A stretch of DNA of 64,000 nt from Gnetum montanum (GCA_015680685.1 MNCI01006929.1:63533-127532), one strand, 5' to 3'. Numbered from the stretch's first letter, positions 46,938-59,326 are shown. A program made the numbers and translations. The notes: generated by a model not told the origin, from the sequence alone.

Positions 46938-47446
46938 TGTAACAATGTGATAGCTTTGGATAGCAACATGACAGTTTTCGTTGCTATCCATTGATAGCTT
47001 ACGTTGCTATCCTTGGTAAGGAACGTGTGGAAACGATTGTCATCGATTGCAACATATGGTGACAACTCGTTGCAATCCATCTGTTGAAATCTATTCATTG
47101 TTATCTTGTAATGGTCTCATATTTTTCTAATAAATGGTAACTGATTCCGAGGCCTTTTGGGTTCTTGATGGGAGAACAAGGCACGGGGAATCAATTGCAG
47201 TGTAGTAGTTAAGGTCCCTTTCACAGTCACTTACAGTCTGCATACACCATCACCGCAGAGCGCCCGTGTGAAAGAAGATCCGGAACATTCTGGCATCAAT
47301 GGCATCAATGGCTGGAGGTCAGTTTGATCTGTTTTTCAAAATTGATTTGTGCATTTTTGTTTCATGCACATTTGTAGATTAAGAGATCTGTTTTTACATG
47401 CTTCCGCTTGTGCAATCCGGTTTTTGATGCACCTAAGATTGTTACA
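46938..47446 (+). mobile_element. 3' LTR of the copia element
   Basis: Same ends as the 5' LTR. Carries a 9-bp length difference near 47310 (GGCTGGAGGTCAG against GGAGTTCG). Followed by the second TGACC. Confidence 0.95.
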
Positions 47447-48090
47447 TGACCTTCCAGGAACAAAAACCTTATTCTGCTGCTGTTGTGCATGATTATGATT
47501 TTTGGATCCGATGTGACATTATGAGCAGCCAGGGCCTGGGATGGACCTTCGACTACTGTTTTCCATGGCAATGAAACGTAGATTCTACTGCGTTTCTTCA
47601 TCCTGCTGGGCGGTGCTTAGAAAATTCAAGGAGACTACTCCATGATTTAAAGAAGCAACGAGAATCCAGTGAGGACTTACAGGCTCTGGAATATGCATCA
47701 TTGCTTACATGTTGTTGCTTTCCCCTGCAGATTCCGAGCCCAGAAGAGAAAAAATATAGCAATTTCCTCCTTCCTTTGCTTTCGGAATTACGACATGCAT
47801 GGCCACCAGAATCACTAGCCCTAACAGATTGCATCCTAACAAACCTTGGGATTCCATTCGTGTATCTAATGTAATGGGAAACTGAAATTCGGCATTCAGC
47901 ATCTGGTGGATATTTCAGGAATTGCTCCAAGGGACAAGTGTATGGAACACATGCAACAAGATTGCACCAAGATAATAGCAAACCTATACCATCAGGCTTG
48001 CGAAATACGCATCTCTTTCGGGAATTATTCTTTATTTCACCCAAACTGCTTGCCCACCATCTTTGTCTTTTGTTAACAATGAGCGGTTAA
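47447..48090 (+). pseudogene. Unidentified protein-coding relic, 3' part
   Basis: With the copia element and one TGACC removed, the frame from 40562 continues here in phase. It has 40 codons with HDYDFWIRCDIMSSQGLGWT, TGA at 47572 (a possible former CGA), 99 open codons with LLHDLKKQRESSEDLQALEY and LPLLSELRHAWPPESLALTD, TAA at 47872 (a possible former CAA), then 71 codons with YGTHATRLHQDNSKPIPSGL, ending at TAA 48088. Only two stops in 322 codons across both parts is far fewer than chance in such DNA. TTTCCCCTGCAG at 47719-47730 could be a splice acceptor, so exon limits are uncertain. Possibly a host gene or gene fragment; family not recognised. Confidence 0.6.
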
Positions 48091-48099
48091 GCTTAAACA

Positions 48100-49036
48100 T
48101 TTTTTTAATCATGCAGTTTAATACAATAAGTGAACGGACAACATTCGAGAGTGACTAACTACACTGAATTTGTTATTGCAAGTGCGGCAAAAGATGCAAA
48201 AGCTGATTCTCCATTTTCTTCGGTATGATACTCTTCAAACAGGCATGAGCGAAAATGTGCATTCATAAAAAATGTGAGGCATGAGGGAAGATGTACATTC
48301 ATCAAAAGTGTGTGAGATGGCATAACTCTTCTTGTAATGTTTTCTTAGGTAAGAAAGGCACCTTTAATTTAGGTGTAGCATTTTAACGAACCATTGTAAC
48401 GGGGCTTGAAAATGGGTCAGGTAAGTAGAAAATTACCTACAATAAATAAATGTCAAATCTTTGGTTTACTTTAACCGGTGGTTCATCATAAATGCAATAA
48501 AGGCACTAAGAACATAATGATATTTACAACCTTGTTTGAAAGTATAGAACTTTTGAACATGGAATCACTTGTATAAAGACATGATGATGTTTACAACCTT
48601 ATTTGAAACTATGAAACATTTAAACATGGAATCACTTATATACGGAATGATCATATTAACCTAAAAATATCTGGGTTTTATCCAGAGATTTTCATAACTT
48701 ATTTGGATGTAACATTTGTTCTTTTACGATATTTAGATAGCTTATCTTGAAAATCCTATATTTTATATATAGATTAAGAAAAGTGGCTAATAATTGTGGC
48801 TTTCATTGTGGGTACTTTCCTTTTCAACTTTCATATGAAAATTCTAAAGAGCATCATTATTAGCCTTTTAAGATGGATAAATCATAATGAGTCAATGAAA
48901 GATTAGTTAATGTGGTAGACATTGTACTTATATTAAAATCATAAATATTTAAAATGCTTTAGTAGTTTGGTTGTGAACTAACTAGTACAATTATAATCTA
49001 TAAATATTTAAAATAAATAATTAAAATGCATTGGTA
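48100..49036. other. AT-rich DNA with a 66-bp tandem duplication
   Basis: Nothing coding. Two adjacent units at about 48508-48573 and 48574-48640 share ATTTACAACCTTGTTTGAAA and AACATGGAATCACTTGTATA with few changes. Confidence 0.7.
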
Positions 49037-49041
49037 GTTTG

Positions 49042-49905
49042 TGTTGATGTCAACACTCCCATGCTCTCATGGGGCCATGATTAACGTCTCAATCTCTCTC
49101 TCTTAATAACCACAATAAAAATCATGCAAGTAATGGGCGTTTAAACTATTAAATTACAATTATTAATGATGGCAGCTACAATTATTGATAGTGGTGGTTA
49201 CAATTATTAATGATAACATCTACAATTATTGATAGTGGTGGAACCAATTATTAATGGTGGCGGTTACAATTATTAATGGTGGAAATTACAATTATTAATG
49301 GTGGCGGAACCAATTATTAATGATGGTGGTTACAACCATTCATGATGATGGTTACAATCATTACTAGTGGCGATTACAATTATTAATGATGGTGGTTACG
49401 ATTGTTGATCATGATGATTCCAATTATTAATGGTTGTGGAACCAATTATTAATAATGGCGGTTATAGTCATTAATGGTAGACGTTTCGAAAGTTATGGAC
49501 ATAGTGGGCACTTAAATTAGATAACGTAGCCATCATTATGGAGGGTTGCAGTAGCTATAAAATGGAGTCTAGAGGGGGGCTCTAAGGAGAGGGGGGGGAG
49601 GAGAGGTCCCAAAAACAGGCTCTGGCTATTAGTTTGAAGGGGTAGCTTCCTCTCCACTAAGTAATTGTTTCTTTCTTTCCTTTTCTTTTTTTTTTACAGG
49701 CTTCTAGTTGATCTTTGAGGACGGTCCAAGGCAGGAGTCAATGGCTCAAAATCAGGATCCTTGCGGGTCTTCTCAGTGACGGCGGGAGCTTGCCACGGTG
49801 GTGCAGACGTGGGTGGACAATCTTCCTCTTTGCGATGATGCATAAAGGCTGCAAATGATGGTAGGCTTTGAGAACTCTAGTTGCTACCCTGTGCAGATTG
49901 CAGTG

Positions 49906-49942
<37 letters not shown>

Positions 49943-50241
49943 TCTCCTGACGATCATAGCCTTCCTGCCCAGTAGTGGATACCATCGGCAGTCACAGACC
50001 AGCAACGTAAGTGGGACCACGGAAAATTCAGTTCTTTTAATTGCTTATTGTATTGAAGATAATTATTTAATTTAAATTCCAAATTTCTTTCTAGCTTATT
50101 ATTTGCAAAAGGCCACGTAGCCCTCTCCAGCTGAGACTATTTCAAGATTTCCGTACCCATACGGGAGGCGCCCTAGGTAATAGTCTCCTAAAATGAGTTT
50201 TCTTTCCCGATGATGGTGTGACCAAAATTTATGCATCAATA
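49042..50241 (+). mobile_element. Solo LTR G (F type) with perfect target duplication
   Basis: Starts TGTTGATGTCAACACTCCCA, ends ATTTATGCATCAATA (CA end changed to TA). Flanked by GTTTG at 49037-49041 and 50242-50246. TATA box GCTATAAAATGG near 49553. The last 140 bp follow F (GCCCTCTCCAGCTGAGACTA and onward) with the inverted repeat at 50133-50187. No internal region: recombination between two LTRs has removed the rest. (CT)n microsatellite at about 49908-49938. Confidence 0.85.
49145..49480 (+). repeat. Tandem repeat in U3 of solo LTR G
   Basis: About ten to twelve degenerate units of 26-30 bp around TACAATTATTAATGGTGGCG, upstream of the TATA box. The sequence is unrelated to the U3 repeats of LTR E or the GATATC arrays. 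Confidence 0.85.
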
Positions 50242-50246
50242 GTTTG

Positions 50247-52439
50247 ATTGTAAATTAACTAGTAAAATTCTAAACTATTAATAATTAAAAGGGTAAGAAA
50301 ATCTCAAGTACAAGTACTTTTTACAATAGAAAAAATGCATTGTTTATATGATGAGGGATCATGTGATCAACTTATGTAATTGAACTTTTTTGGTATAATG
50401 TTTAATAAGAGATATCATAAATGTAATAAGTATAATATATAATGGTACAAATTCAATTAATTTAATTCTATAATTCAAGATTCTCACAAAACTAGGGCTC
50501 TTCACATTATTTATTTTGTTGATATATAATGCTATGCAATTCAACATTTGATAGTTTTTTGGGTCTAGAATCTTTTTCCTCTTTAAGAGTATAAAAGGGT
50601 AGTGATAAGCTTTGTGCCTACCATGACTTAAATGTGATGTAATGTTTTTGTTTATTAAAAACATTTTAGCCCTAACACCTTATAATAACCTAAAATATTG
50701 CAAAAGTTTACTCACTTAATTTAATGCATTGCTTTAATTATTTAATTTAATATTGTTAAATGCATTTCAATAGGTCTAATTTTATAAGTTAAATAATAAT
50801 ATTAAACTATTATCTTACTTATGTAATACAATTTGCTTCTTAAATTATTTTATTAAAGTTTTGTATCTTTTGCTTCTTACTGCTATTAACCCTTAGTCAT
50901 AAATCTTTTCTATCATAGGAGGCTTCATGCACATGGGTTTGGAATGAAAAGAGAGAATATTACAAGAATTTCAGAGGGAATAGGAAATAAAAGAAAAAAA
51001 TTTTGAAAGGCTATAATAATTCTATAATAAATCTTATTTAATTTTTCTTACATGATGTTACCCTACTTTGTTGTGGATTTTGCACTCTTCCTATATTCTC
51101 CTTGAATTTTTTCTATTATTTTATTATTTTTATTATTAAGCCAAGATTCTAGGGAATTTTTTTCCTTTTTGGGCTTTTTTATATAAATATTTATATTGTA
51201 ATTCTAAATCCTCTTTTATCTTTTTAGTAAATTTTTGGAATATGTGGAACCTTTTCCCATGTTGGTTCTTGAGAAATTTATGATTATTTTAAATTAGTCC
51301 TTAGTACAAAATAGGATTTTAGAGGAATTTTATATAGCTTTGGATATTTTGGAGTGATTTTTGAATATTTTGAAAATTGGAATATAAAAAATACGATGAA
51401 ATAACATACATAATAATAAGATTTACTCAGTTGGTAGTAGAAATTGTAAATCTTGAAATGCCCTTGTCTACATGCAATAGTGAAATATTTCTTAGTAGGT
51501 CCCAACCCATAGTAATAAGTGTTAGGATAGATTTCTAACCTTGGATTTTGATTCATAAGTTTATGTGCAGCTAAGGACATAGCCAAGACCATGACATTGA
51601 GCAATTAATCTAATAGTGTCCAATGAGATATAGTCAAGATTTGTCCTTTTGAGGTGTATACCACAATCATTGAGGATGTTAGCAATGAGGTTATTGCCAA
51701 GATCCAGCCATCAAAGACTCACTTATATTACTTAGGATGATTAGATGTTATTAGCTAGGTTATTTCAAGGCTTATTCGTTTATTTTGATTGTGAGGATAT
51801 GCTAAGACCTAACCTTTAAAAATTCTTGTGTTACATATAAAATATTTAGATATTTAGAACTTTTATGAGATTTCTAAATTTTGAACTATTTTTAAATATT
51901 TTATTGGAAATCGTACTTGGTCCATATCCTTAAACTTTTGACCCAAAGCTTATATTCGCCATGGATAGAAAAATAAAATAATCTTTTATACATGAGTGAG
52001 TTTAATTCCTCATGCATTTTAATATAGAGCACCCAAAGTAGCCAAGGAAACTTTAGAAGAAGAATGTGGGATGACAAGTGGTTCAATTTTGTTGAGAAAG
52101 GGCCCTTTAGGCTTTGAAAATAATTTCTATATATGTTTTGTTTGTACAAAATAGAAAACTTGCACTAATTTTGCATACTTGAGTCATGTAGTTATTTTTA
52201 TGAATAAATAATTAAATATGATAGTTAATAAATTTATAACTTTGCTATCTTATCTAAAACATCACAACGGTCATTTTTATTTTAGTGCATTTTAGGAAAA
52301 AATAATGATATTTTATTAAACATTATTATTTTAATATTATTTTTAATATTTTATTAATAAATTCTAAACATAAATAACATTATATCTAGAAATCTAATTA
52401 AGGTAAAAAATTTATTATTGGAATCATTTTTTTACTTTT
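50247..52439. other. AT-rich intergenic DNA
   Basis: Several frames around 100 codons on the minus strand (50359-50664, 51284-51604) are Ile/Lys/Tyr-rich, as random AT-rich DNA gives, and I do not accept them. No element ends seen. Confidence 0.5.
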
Positions 52440-52680
52440 GAAATGAAATGAAGCTTTATTATGTCCAAAGACCCATAGGATCTATTGGATACATATTACA
52501 TTTTCATAGAAAATAAAGATAGACTCTACAAATTGACTAAGCACCAATGGGGGCATCAAAAACAAATCATACATGTTTTTAATTTATTTTTTGTAACATT
52601 ATAAGGCTATCTCAAACAGATATTCACAACACAAGAAAACAAATACATGTAAGTCATCTTCAAGGGCTCTTGATTTGCTG
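52440..52680 (-). repeat. Dispersed repeat R1, copy 3
   Basis: Reverse-strand copy of 13640-13915: on the minus strand AGAGCCCTTGAAGATGACTT, TGATTTGTTTTTGATGCCCC, TGCTTAGTCAATTTGTAGAG and CATAATAAAGCTTCATTTCA in that order. At 52680 it meets TGTAACACCCTCCGTCCTAC, which looks like an LTR end. Confidence 0.65.
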
Positions 52681-55133
52681 TAACACCCTCCGTCCTACCC
52701 TTAGGACAAAGAGCTTTATGTGGGGTAACAACGGATGCCAATAATTAGTCATGACAAAGTAATGAAATTGTTTCATTCTGATGTAGCGAAAAGAAGTACG
52801 GTTAAGCCATGACCAAGAGGAAGAAGAGATTAAAAGACAAAATAATGGAAACAAATTATCTCTTTTAATCTTAAGATGAATATATATATAAGTAATTTAA
52901 ATTATAAAAATCCACTAAAATAAATCTTACATCAATGACATTTTAAATTCCATAATTATCTCATCCAAAACATCTTACATAAATAAATATGATAAGTTCT
53001 CATCTACTATAAAAATCCAAGCACATGAATCAAATCAATATACATCTACTTATAAAATAGTAATCATAATTCCAAATAACATATAATTTCATCATGCATT
53101 ATGAACATCTTCAAGGTACCACATATAATCCTTGCTCTTCCTAGCCTAAAACGTTTGTACATAAAATAAAAATATCAACTACTACTAAGTGAGTAACCTT
53201 GGCACCATCTTCTACTTGAATCATCGATAGGTCTCATGGGGGCTAGGTAGGGCATGACAACCTACAAACCAATCAATGCAAAGTATATCCAAACATACAA
53301 CTACTACAACATCCAAAATCATCCATCAACATGCAACTAAGAAATCCACAAACATGCCAAAAACCCATTACCACACAATTATCCATCAAGAATGCGATCA
53401 ATTCATTTGACCATTGCAATGTTCCAAAACCAACATTGGTCCACTCCACCCATCAACTAAGTAAACTAGGAGGCTAGCACGTACCACACTTAATGTTAAT
53501 GTGTATCAAGTTGTTATGAATACTTTCAAATTTCCAAATCAAAGTTTTTAACAAAATATCAAATTACCATATGCATGAATTTATTATTAGTCTCAATGAA
53601 TCAAGGCTGTCCCTATGGATCCCCATCAAAATTTGAACCAAGGTTGTCCCTGTGGATCCCCAACAAGGTTCCCAAACATGCTGGTGCCAGAGGTATCCAT
53701 GTGGATACCCACCTCTAGCATTTTAGAGGAACCAAACAAGACCAATGATCCATGTTTCACTCTCTCTTGCTGGATGGGGCTTACAACAAGAGCCATAGTA
53801 GTGCACTAACAATGGGGGTTCATCAAAAAATAAACTCCAAGGAGCCTAATCTCTAATCGGTTACAAACCCGATGCTACCTCCATCATCCAAACAAATAGC
53901 AAAAATTCAAATCATGGCATCATCTAGCCATCTCACAATAATCAAAAGATGGCAAACCAACATTGATGATGGAGGGACTCAACATCATTTTTATATAAGC
54001 CAAAAAAAGAACCATTAATCCAACATGTCATCCAAAATCCCAAAATCTGACATGTTCTACAAAAACTCCAAGATTAATAATCTAGTATGTCCCAACAAAT
54101 CCAATGGTCCAAGAATCCAGTAAAATCCAATTTAATATATCCAAATCCTCCAAGATTTCAACACCCAATCACAAGACTAAACCCAACAAAATACAAGTTT
54201 CAAATGTCCAAAGATTCACAATTAATTAAAATTCATATCCCTTCAACAATTTGCAATGGGTAATATCCAACAAAAACTTCAAAGGGATATAGCAATGATA
54301 ATGATCAAAATTAGAAAATGATACACATCTCCCAACAACTTCACAGTATTCAACATCTCAAATAAGATAATAGGCACACTAAACAACCACAATAAAAATG
54401 CCATGACTCTCTCATCCCCACGAATTTCCTCTTATCTAATGATTCAACTAATAGCTAATACCCATACTTAGTTACCTTAAAAAATTTTAAACAATTAAGG
54501 ATTCATAACAATAAATATTTTTCCAACATTATAGGTAATCAGAAACAAAGACAAAATGAGTGATTGATAGTAAATCTCATAAAAATCTATCAAATGATAA
54601 TATTTTTAACTTCTTACACTTTGGTGGAATGATAACATCCACATCTAAGGCTCATAAAAATTTCAAAAGAAACTAAGCTATAGATAAGGCATTATTAACA
54701 TATAAATATTTGTATCAAGTTTCTTCATAAATCCATACAACTCCCAAAGATGGAACCATAACTCTAACTACACATGCTAATTTCTAGTGATTCTACTTGG
54801 ATTTTCATGATATATATGTTGCAAGTATCATGCTAAAATTTCAAAATCATAGACATAATAAAAACAATGATATCTCCTTAACTCTAGACCCTACTGAAAT
54901 TGTTGTGATTCTAAACAATGTTGGAAAACAACATGTAGCACCTTATCTATAATTAATTACTATTTTATTTTCTCCATAAATTGAAGATAATATTTTAAGG
55001 AATCCAACAATAGGTAGATCACAACCATATTCTAAATACAAAGAGAGATATGGGCATTTTACCAAGCCCTATGCAAACCATCCTAAATCCTCAAAAGGCA
55101 AAGTTCATAGAAATTACTTCAAATTAGGAAAAG
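52680..55133 (+). other. Possible LTR or element fragment starting TGTAACACCC
   Basis: TGTAACACCCTCCGTCC is a start often seen in plant gypsy LTRs, but I find no matching end or second copy. Within it, at 53600-53710, TGTCCCTATGGATCCCCA-type words repeat three times. No coding sequence. Otherwise AT-rich. Confidence 0.3.
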
Positions 55134-55138
55134 TCAAC

Positions 55139-56874
55139 TATTAATGTGTACATTTTGAACACACCAACACCTATGAAAACTCATTTTAGGAGACTATTGC
55201 CCAGGGCACCTCACCTATGGGTACAGAAACATGGGAATAGTCTCAGCTAGAAAGGGCAATGTGACAATAATAATATTATTATTATTTTAAACAAAATATT
55301 GAAAACTTAAATTTAATTTTAAGAAGGTTCTATTATGTTTTGAAAAACATAGTAAAATAACTAAAATCAAAATTAAACATTTGTGAAATTTTTTTCCCTA
55401 AAAAAAGTAAACAATACAACAAGAAAATTGAAATTGAATTCCAATTTATCTGGTCCTGATGCTGGTTGACCACCCTCGTTCTGTGATATTGGTTCTACTG
55501 CAATGGAAGAAAAGAAAATTCTAGAATTCAGATCTCTAATCTACAATGAATACTACTACTTAGAATCTGAAGGAAAGAAGAATCATCTACCACCTTTTGT
55601 GGTGTTCACCACCAATTCTTCACTAAGAGAGAGCGTTTGCTATAAAAGAAAGAACCCATCACCTGGCGCATTTCTTTTCCATGCCATTGAAGCGAAGGTG
55701 TTTGCAGGTTATGGTTCCTACCACGCACCTGTCGTCCGCGTCCATGCACTCCACACCCCCTGGTTCATGTTGCACCAACCAGAGAGAGAACAAGAGAAAA
55801 GAGAGAGGTTGGTCTTGGTTTCCTCCCAACATCCCCTACTTGTTGCAAGCTCTTGCTAACTTTCCTAGCTGCAAGCTTCTCTGCTCCCTCTGATTGGGAG
55901 AGGGGAGATCTGCACTATCCACCAACCACCCACTACAACTACATGCAACGTGCACCGTGAACAAAAAGGAGGCTCTACCACAGTTCTACACGTTTGTTGT
56001 GTCTACACACGACCACCTGCAAGGTGCCTACATCACCACATTACACCCCCCTGCACGAGAGAGAGAGACTGTGTTGGGCATGGAGAGAGAAACCATTGCT
56101 CACATGCCATCTGGCTACTTCCTTCGCTGCCGCCAATGTGTTCCGCATGCCTATTGTTTGTATAGCATTGGCTTGCTATTCCTGCAAGAAGAGGTCCCTG
56201 CTTGTTGTAGGCTCTAGCTCACTTTGCTGGCCCTTGCATCCCCTCTTCCTCCTAGGCCCTCCAACCGCCTCCTTTCTTTATAGCAACCTGTGGGAGAAGA
56301 AACCTATCAACCACTATCAACTATTGCCATGCAAAACACTGCCTAGGGAAACTGCCACCACCACCCCACATCATATTTGACCATCTAATATGCAGCTTCC
56401 TTAGGGACTGACGTCTATGGTAGAGTAAACTTGGGAACAAGTTGTTGCAAATAACATAATGTGAAGGTGCTATCAATAGATGGCTCGTCTAAGTTTTTAG
56501 TAGCCTTGCTCAAAACCATGATGATGATTTATTTCTCACTTCACTTCCTCTGTGCTGCCCTATAGTGTGTGCAATAATTTATATATGCTAAAATTTTTGA
56601 GATATGATGGGTCTAATTTCATCTATTTAATACCAAGATGATAACACAAAAATATTTATCATATCGAATTAAAGATTTATCCCTACCTGATGCTTTTGCA
56701 AAGGTCATGAAGGTGGGAAGGCTGGCCTTGGAAAATGAGATGTCACCCACACACCCAACACCGAATCCAAGAAATGGAGATGCAAGTATATTACTAGATT
56801 ACTTTAAACTAATTTTCACTTTTAATATTTTTGATAATAGCCCCATGCTTAGCATGGAAAGGTTGACCTCAACA
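55139..56874 (-). mobile_element. Solo LTR H (F type) with perfect target duplication
   Basis: On the minus strand it starts TGTTGAGGTCAACCTTTCCA (at 56874) and ends ACACATTAATA (at 55139). Flanks are TCAAC at 55134-55138 and 56875-56879. TATA-like GCTATAAAGAAAGG near 56275 (minus) corresponds to GCTATAAAGAAGG of F. The conserved LTR end with its inverted repeat lies at 55190-55244. At 1,736 bp it is clearly longer than F (1,281) and G (1,200), the extra length being a GC-richer middle (55640-56370). Confidence 0.85.
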
Positions 56875-56879
56875 TCAAC

Positions 56880-57979
56880 AACTCTAGCAATGAGAATTCA
56901 GATTTAGAAAGTAGCAGCAATACCCATCCCAAATATGCTAGATATACAAGATTTTCCATTAATTAAAACAAACCTCAACCCCAGTCTATGCAAAACCTTG
57001 TGAACTAAAAAAACCATGTAAAAGGGGCCAAGATTACTTACCTAGAATGTTGCTAGCTTTTGTTACTTGAGTCTTCTCACATGCTCCCTAGACTAGCATG
57101 CTCCTCACACTCCTCCAACCTAGTAGCCCTCCAACCCAAGAGTTAAGAAGCCAATAATTCTTTGGATTAAGGAAGTGTGTGGTACTTAAGGGCTTCTTCC
57201 CTACTCCATCTATCCCCAAACCATGTGACCTAGCTATCCTCTCTTATCAATCTTCAAGACCCATGTGACTCATCTACCTTTCTCCCCTTTAATATAAGTA
57301 ATAACCAAGTTAAAATTAAAATTACAAATTACATGGATAAATCACAAGTCATGCCATCATAGCCATACCATTCTCATGCCAAATTGCCACAACTCATTCA
57401 CTTGGTTAGTGCATACTAGTGATAGGTAAAAATCATTAATCATGCATAATGATAAAAATAAGTAAACATGAGTAATACAAATTTATCATATTTTAAGAAA
57501 AAATCAATATCATTAACCATCCTCAACCCTTCTACATATAAGGAAAAAGGTTATTAACCTTTACTAAAATACGAGTTGCTACCTTTGCACAACCTACAAA
57601 TGCACTCTTCTTGGGGAAGTTGAATCTATCTCTCACTTTTAATTCTAGGATGATGAGAACTTAAGTGAAGCTTGCTACTAGCATTTCAATACTTTATTGG
57701 AATTTTAGCTAAGAGATAGTGATCTTCTACATCTAATTTATTAATTCGAAAGTGGTGTAAATAAACTTGTCTCTTACCTTACCCATTATACCACATCTTC
57801 TTAGGATTTTATTACACATCCTCCAAAGTGATATTTCCCTTTCTCAATCATTGCACCCCTTAAAAATACCAACCATGGTCTCACAAATCCTTAAATAACT
57901 TCTTTAGAGAATTTATCTTACATTGAGATATACAAGCTATAAGTGTATATATTGAATTGTCACAAGCCTTCTACTTCTA
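56880..57979. other. Unassigned AT-rich DNA
   Basis: No reading frame or element end recognised. May continue the fragment before solo LTR H. Confidence 0.5.
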
Positions 57980-58385
57980 AAGGTAATAAATCACATTCAT
58001 ATAATAACATTAAGTAAGGTATTTTCATCTTCACCTTTAACTCTTTCAATATCTTTTCAAAGTTTAGCACCAAGTCCAAGTCCCCAAAAAACACATCCAT
58101 ACAATATGATAGGATAGATGATAGTTTGAAAATTTTGTTTTCTGACCTTCCAAGCCCAATGTCTTAAATCATTACACTTGTTTTTGAAAGTGTATATAAC
58201 CTTGGAACCTCATGTTATTTTTTTCTTTAATGTATTTCCTCCCATGTATAATTATCCATATAAATGAGACTCATATATTTAATAGAATCTACTATTTATA
58301 CATTGGTACCTCTAAAATAGGTAGTATAACAAGTGTTTATTGTACCCTAGATTATCAATTTGATTAACTACTCTTTAGTGGTTAC
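57980..58385 (-). mobile_element. LINE remnant, second copy
   Basis: Collinear with 11027-11440 over about 0.4 kb, including GTTTAGCACCAAGTCCAAGT and ATTGTACCCTAGATTATCAA. It corresponds to the part just after the reverse-transcriptase catalytic motif. Frames are broken. Similarity stops near 58385, before the catalytic motif. Confidence 0.7.
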
Positions 58386-59326
58386 ATTAATTTCTAATTT
58401 TTTAAGTATTTATATTTATTTAATTATTATTGCAGATATTAAGGAATTTTATTGTGTCATGTTGTACTATACTCCTAAAAAACCATTTTTATGGGGTTAA
58501 ACATTTATTGCATGAGTAAGCTAGATCAAGGTTAAAGCCAAATCCTTGAGGGTTTGAAGCATTTTTGTTAGTTATTTATAGCATATTATAGATGTTTAAT
58601 AGAGGTATTATATATCCCCTCATTGTATTATATCAATATATCCATAATTAAAAGTGAAGTTAACTTTACAATTGTAGCACCTTTTAATATAATGTCCCAT
58701 TATCATTTGAAAAAGGTACATCAGAATTACTACAATTATTCAAAATTATGTGGCTTTTGTAGGATAATAAGATAGGTCTAGTATTGAGTTTTTTCTTTAT
58801 AGAAAAAAATATTAGCATCATTAAATGTTTTGAAATAGCTCAAGAAATAATTGAATCTTGTTATCACCTTTTATACTTCTTGTTATTCATAAATACATAA
58901 TATATTAGATATTCCAAGGGGAAAAAGTACTTCACAATAAGGTATGTTCAAAATAAAATTCTAAATATTTGAAAACCAAGTGTGAGTCTTACAAAAACTC
59001 TAGTAACAATTGCCCTCAATATCTCTAAAGGCAAAAGTACAAGCAATAAAAAATGGTTTCATGAAAAATATAAAACAACTAAAGCTTTATTGAAGACTTA
59101 GAGATCACCAAAGACTATCAAGTCATATAAAAACCTAATTTGGACTAAAAGGATAGAATTTATCAAATAAAGACAAACTTGTTTATTAAAATTGATAAGA
59201 AAAGATCCCAAATGTTTTGTGCATTTATTTTAAAATGAGAGAAGAACATGCTATGCTTTCTCTCTTAATGATACTGAAAATTTCATCAATCTTTGTTTCA
59301 TATCAATGAAAAAATTAGAAGAGTTT
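58386..59326. other. AT-rich intergenic DNA
   Basis: Nothing recognised between the LINE remnant and the LTR of element C. Confidence 0.5.

Larger units (their letters stand above)
40565..47446 (+). mobile_element. Ty1/copia element, nearly complete
   Basis: A 6.9-kb element with LTRs of 500 and 509 bp, perfect 5-bp target duplication TGACC (40560-40564 and 47447-47451), an initiator-Met-type primer site, one gag-pol frame interrupted by two TGA codons, and a polypurine tract. By hand count the LTRs differ at about 25 positions plus one 9-bp indel, roughly 5 percent, so the insertion is not recent. It inserted into a formerly coding host frame. Confidence 0.95.

Noticed and set aside
47598-48044. 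148-codon minus-strand frame
   Set aside because: Antisense to the better-supported plus-strand relic. It lacks recognisable features, and only the plus frame continues on the other side of the copia element.
49738-50075. Frames with Arg-Glu or Ser-Leu repeats
   Set aside because: Produced by the CT microsatellite in solo LTR G.
50359-50664. 101-codon minus-strand frame
   Set aside because: Ile/Lys/Tyr-rich composition expected of AT-rich DNA; no motif and no coding-like codon pattern.
55503-56380. Several overlapping 70-128-codon plus frames
   Set aside because: They lie inside solo LTR H, antisense to it, overlap each other in different phases, and have Cys/His/Leu-rich compositions typical of non-coding DNA.
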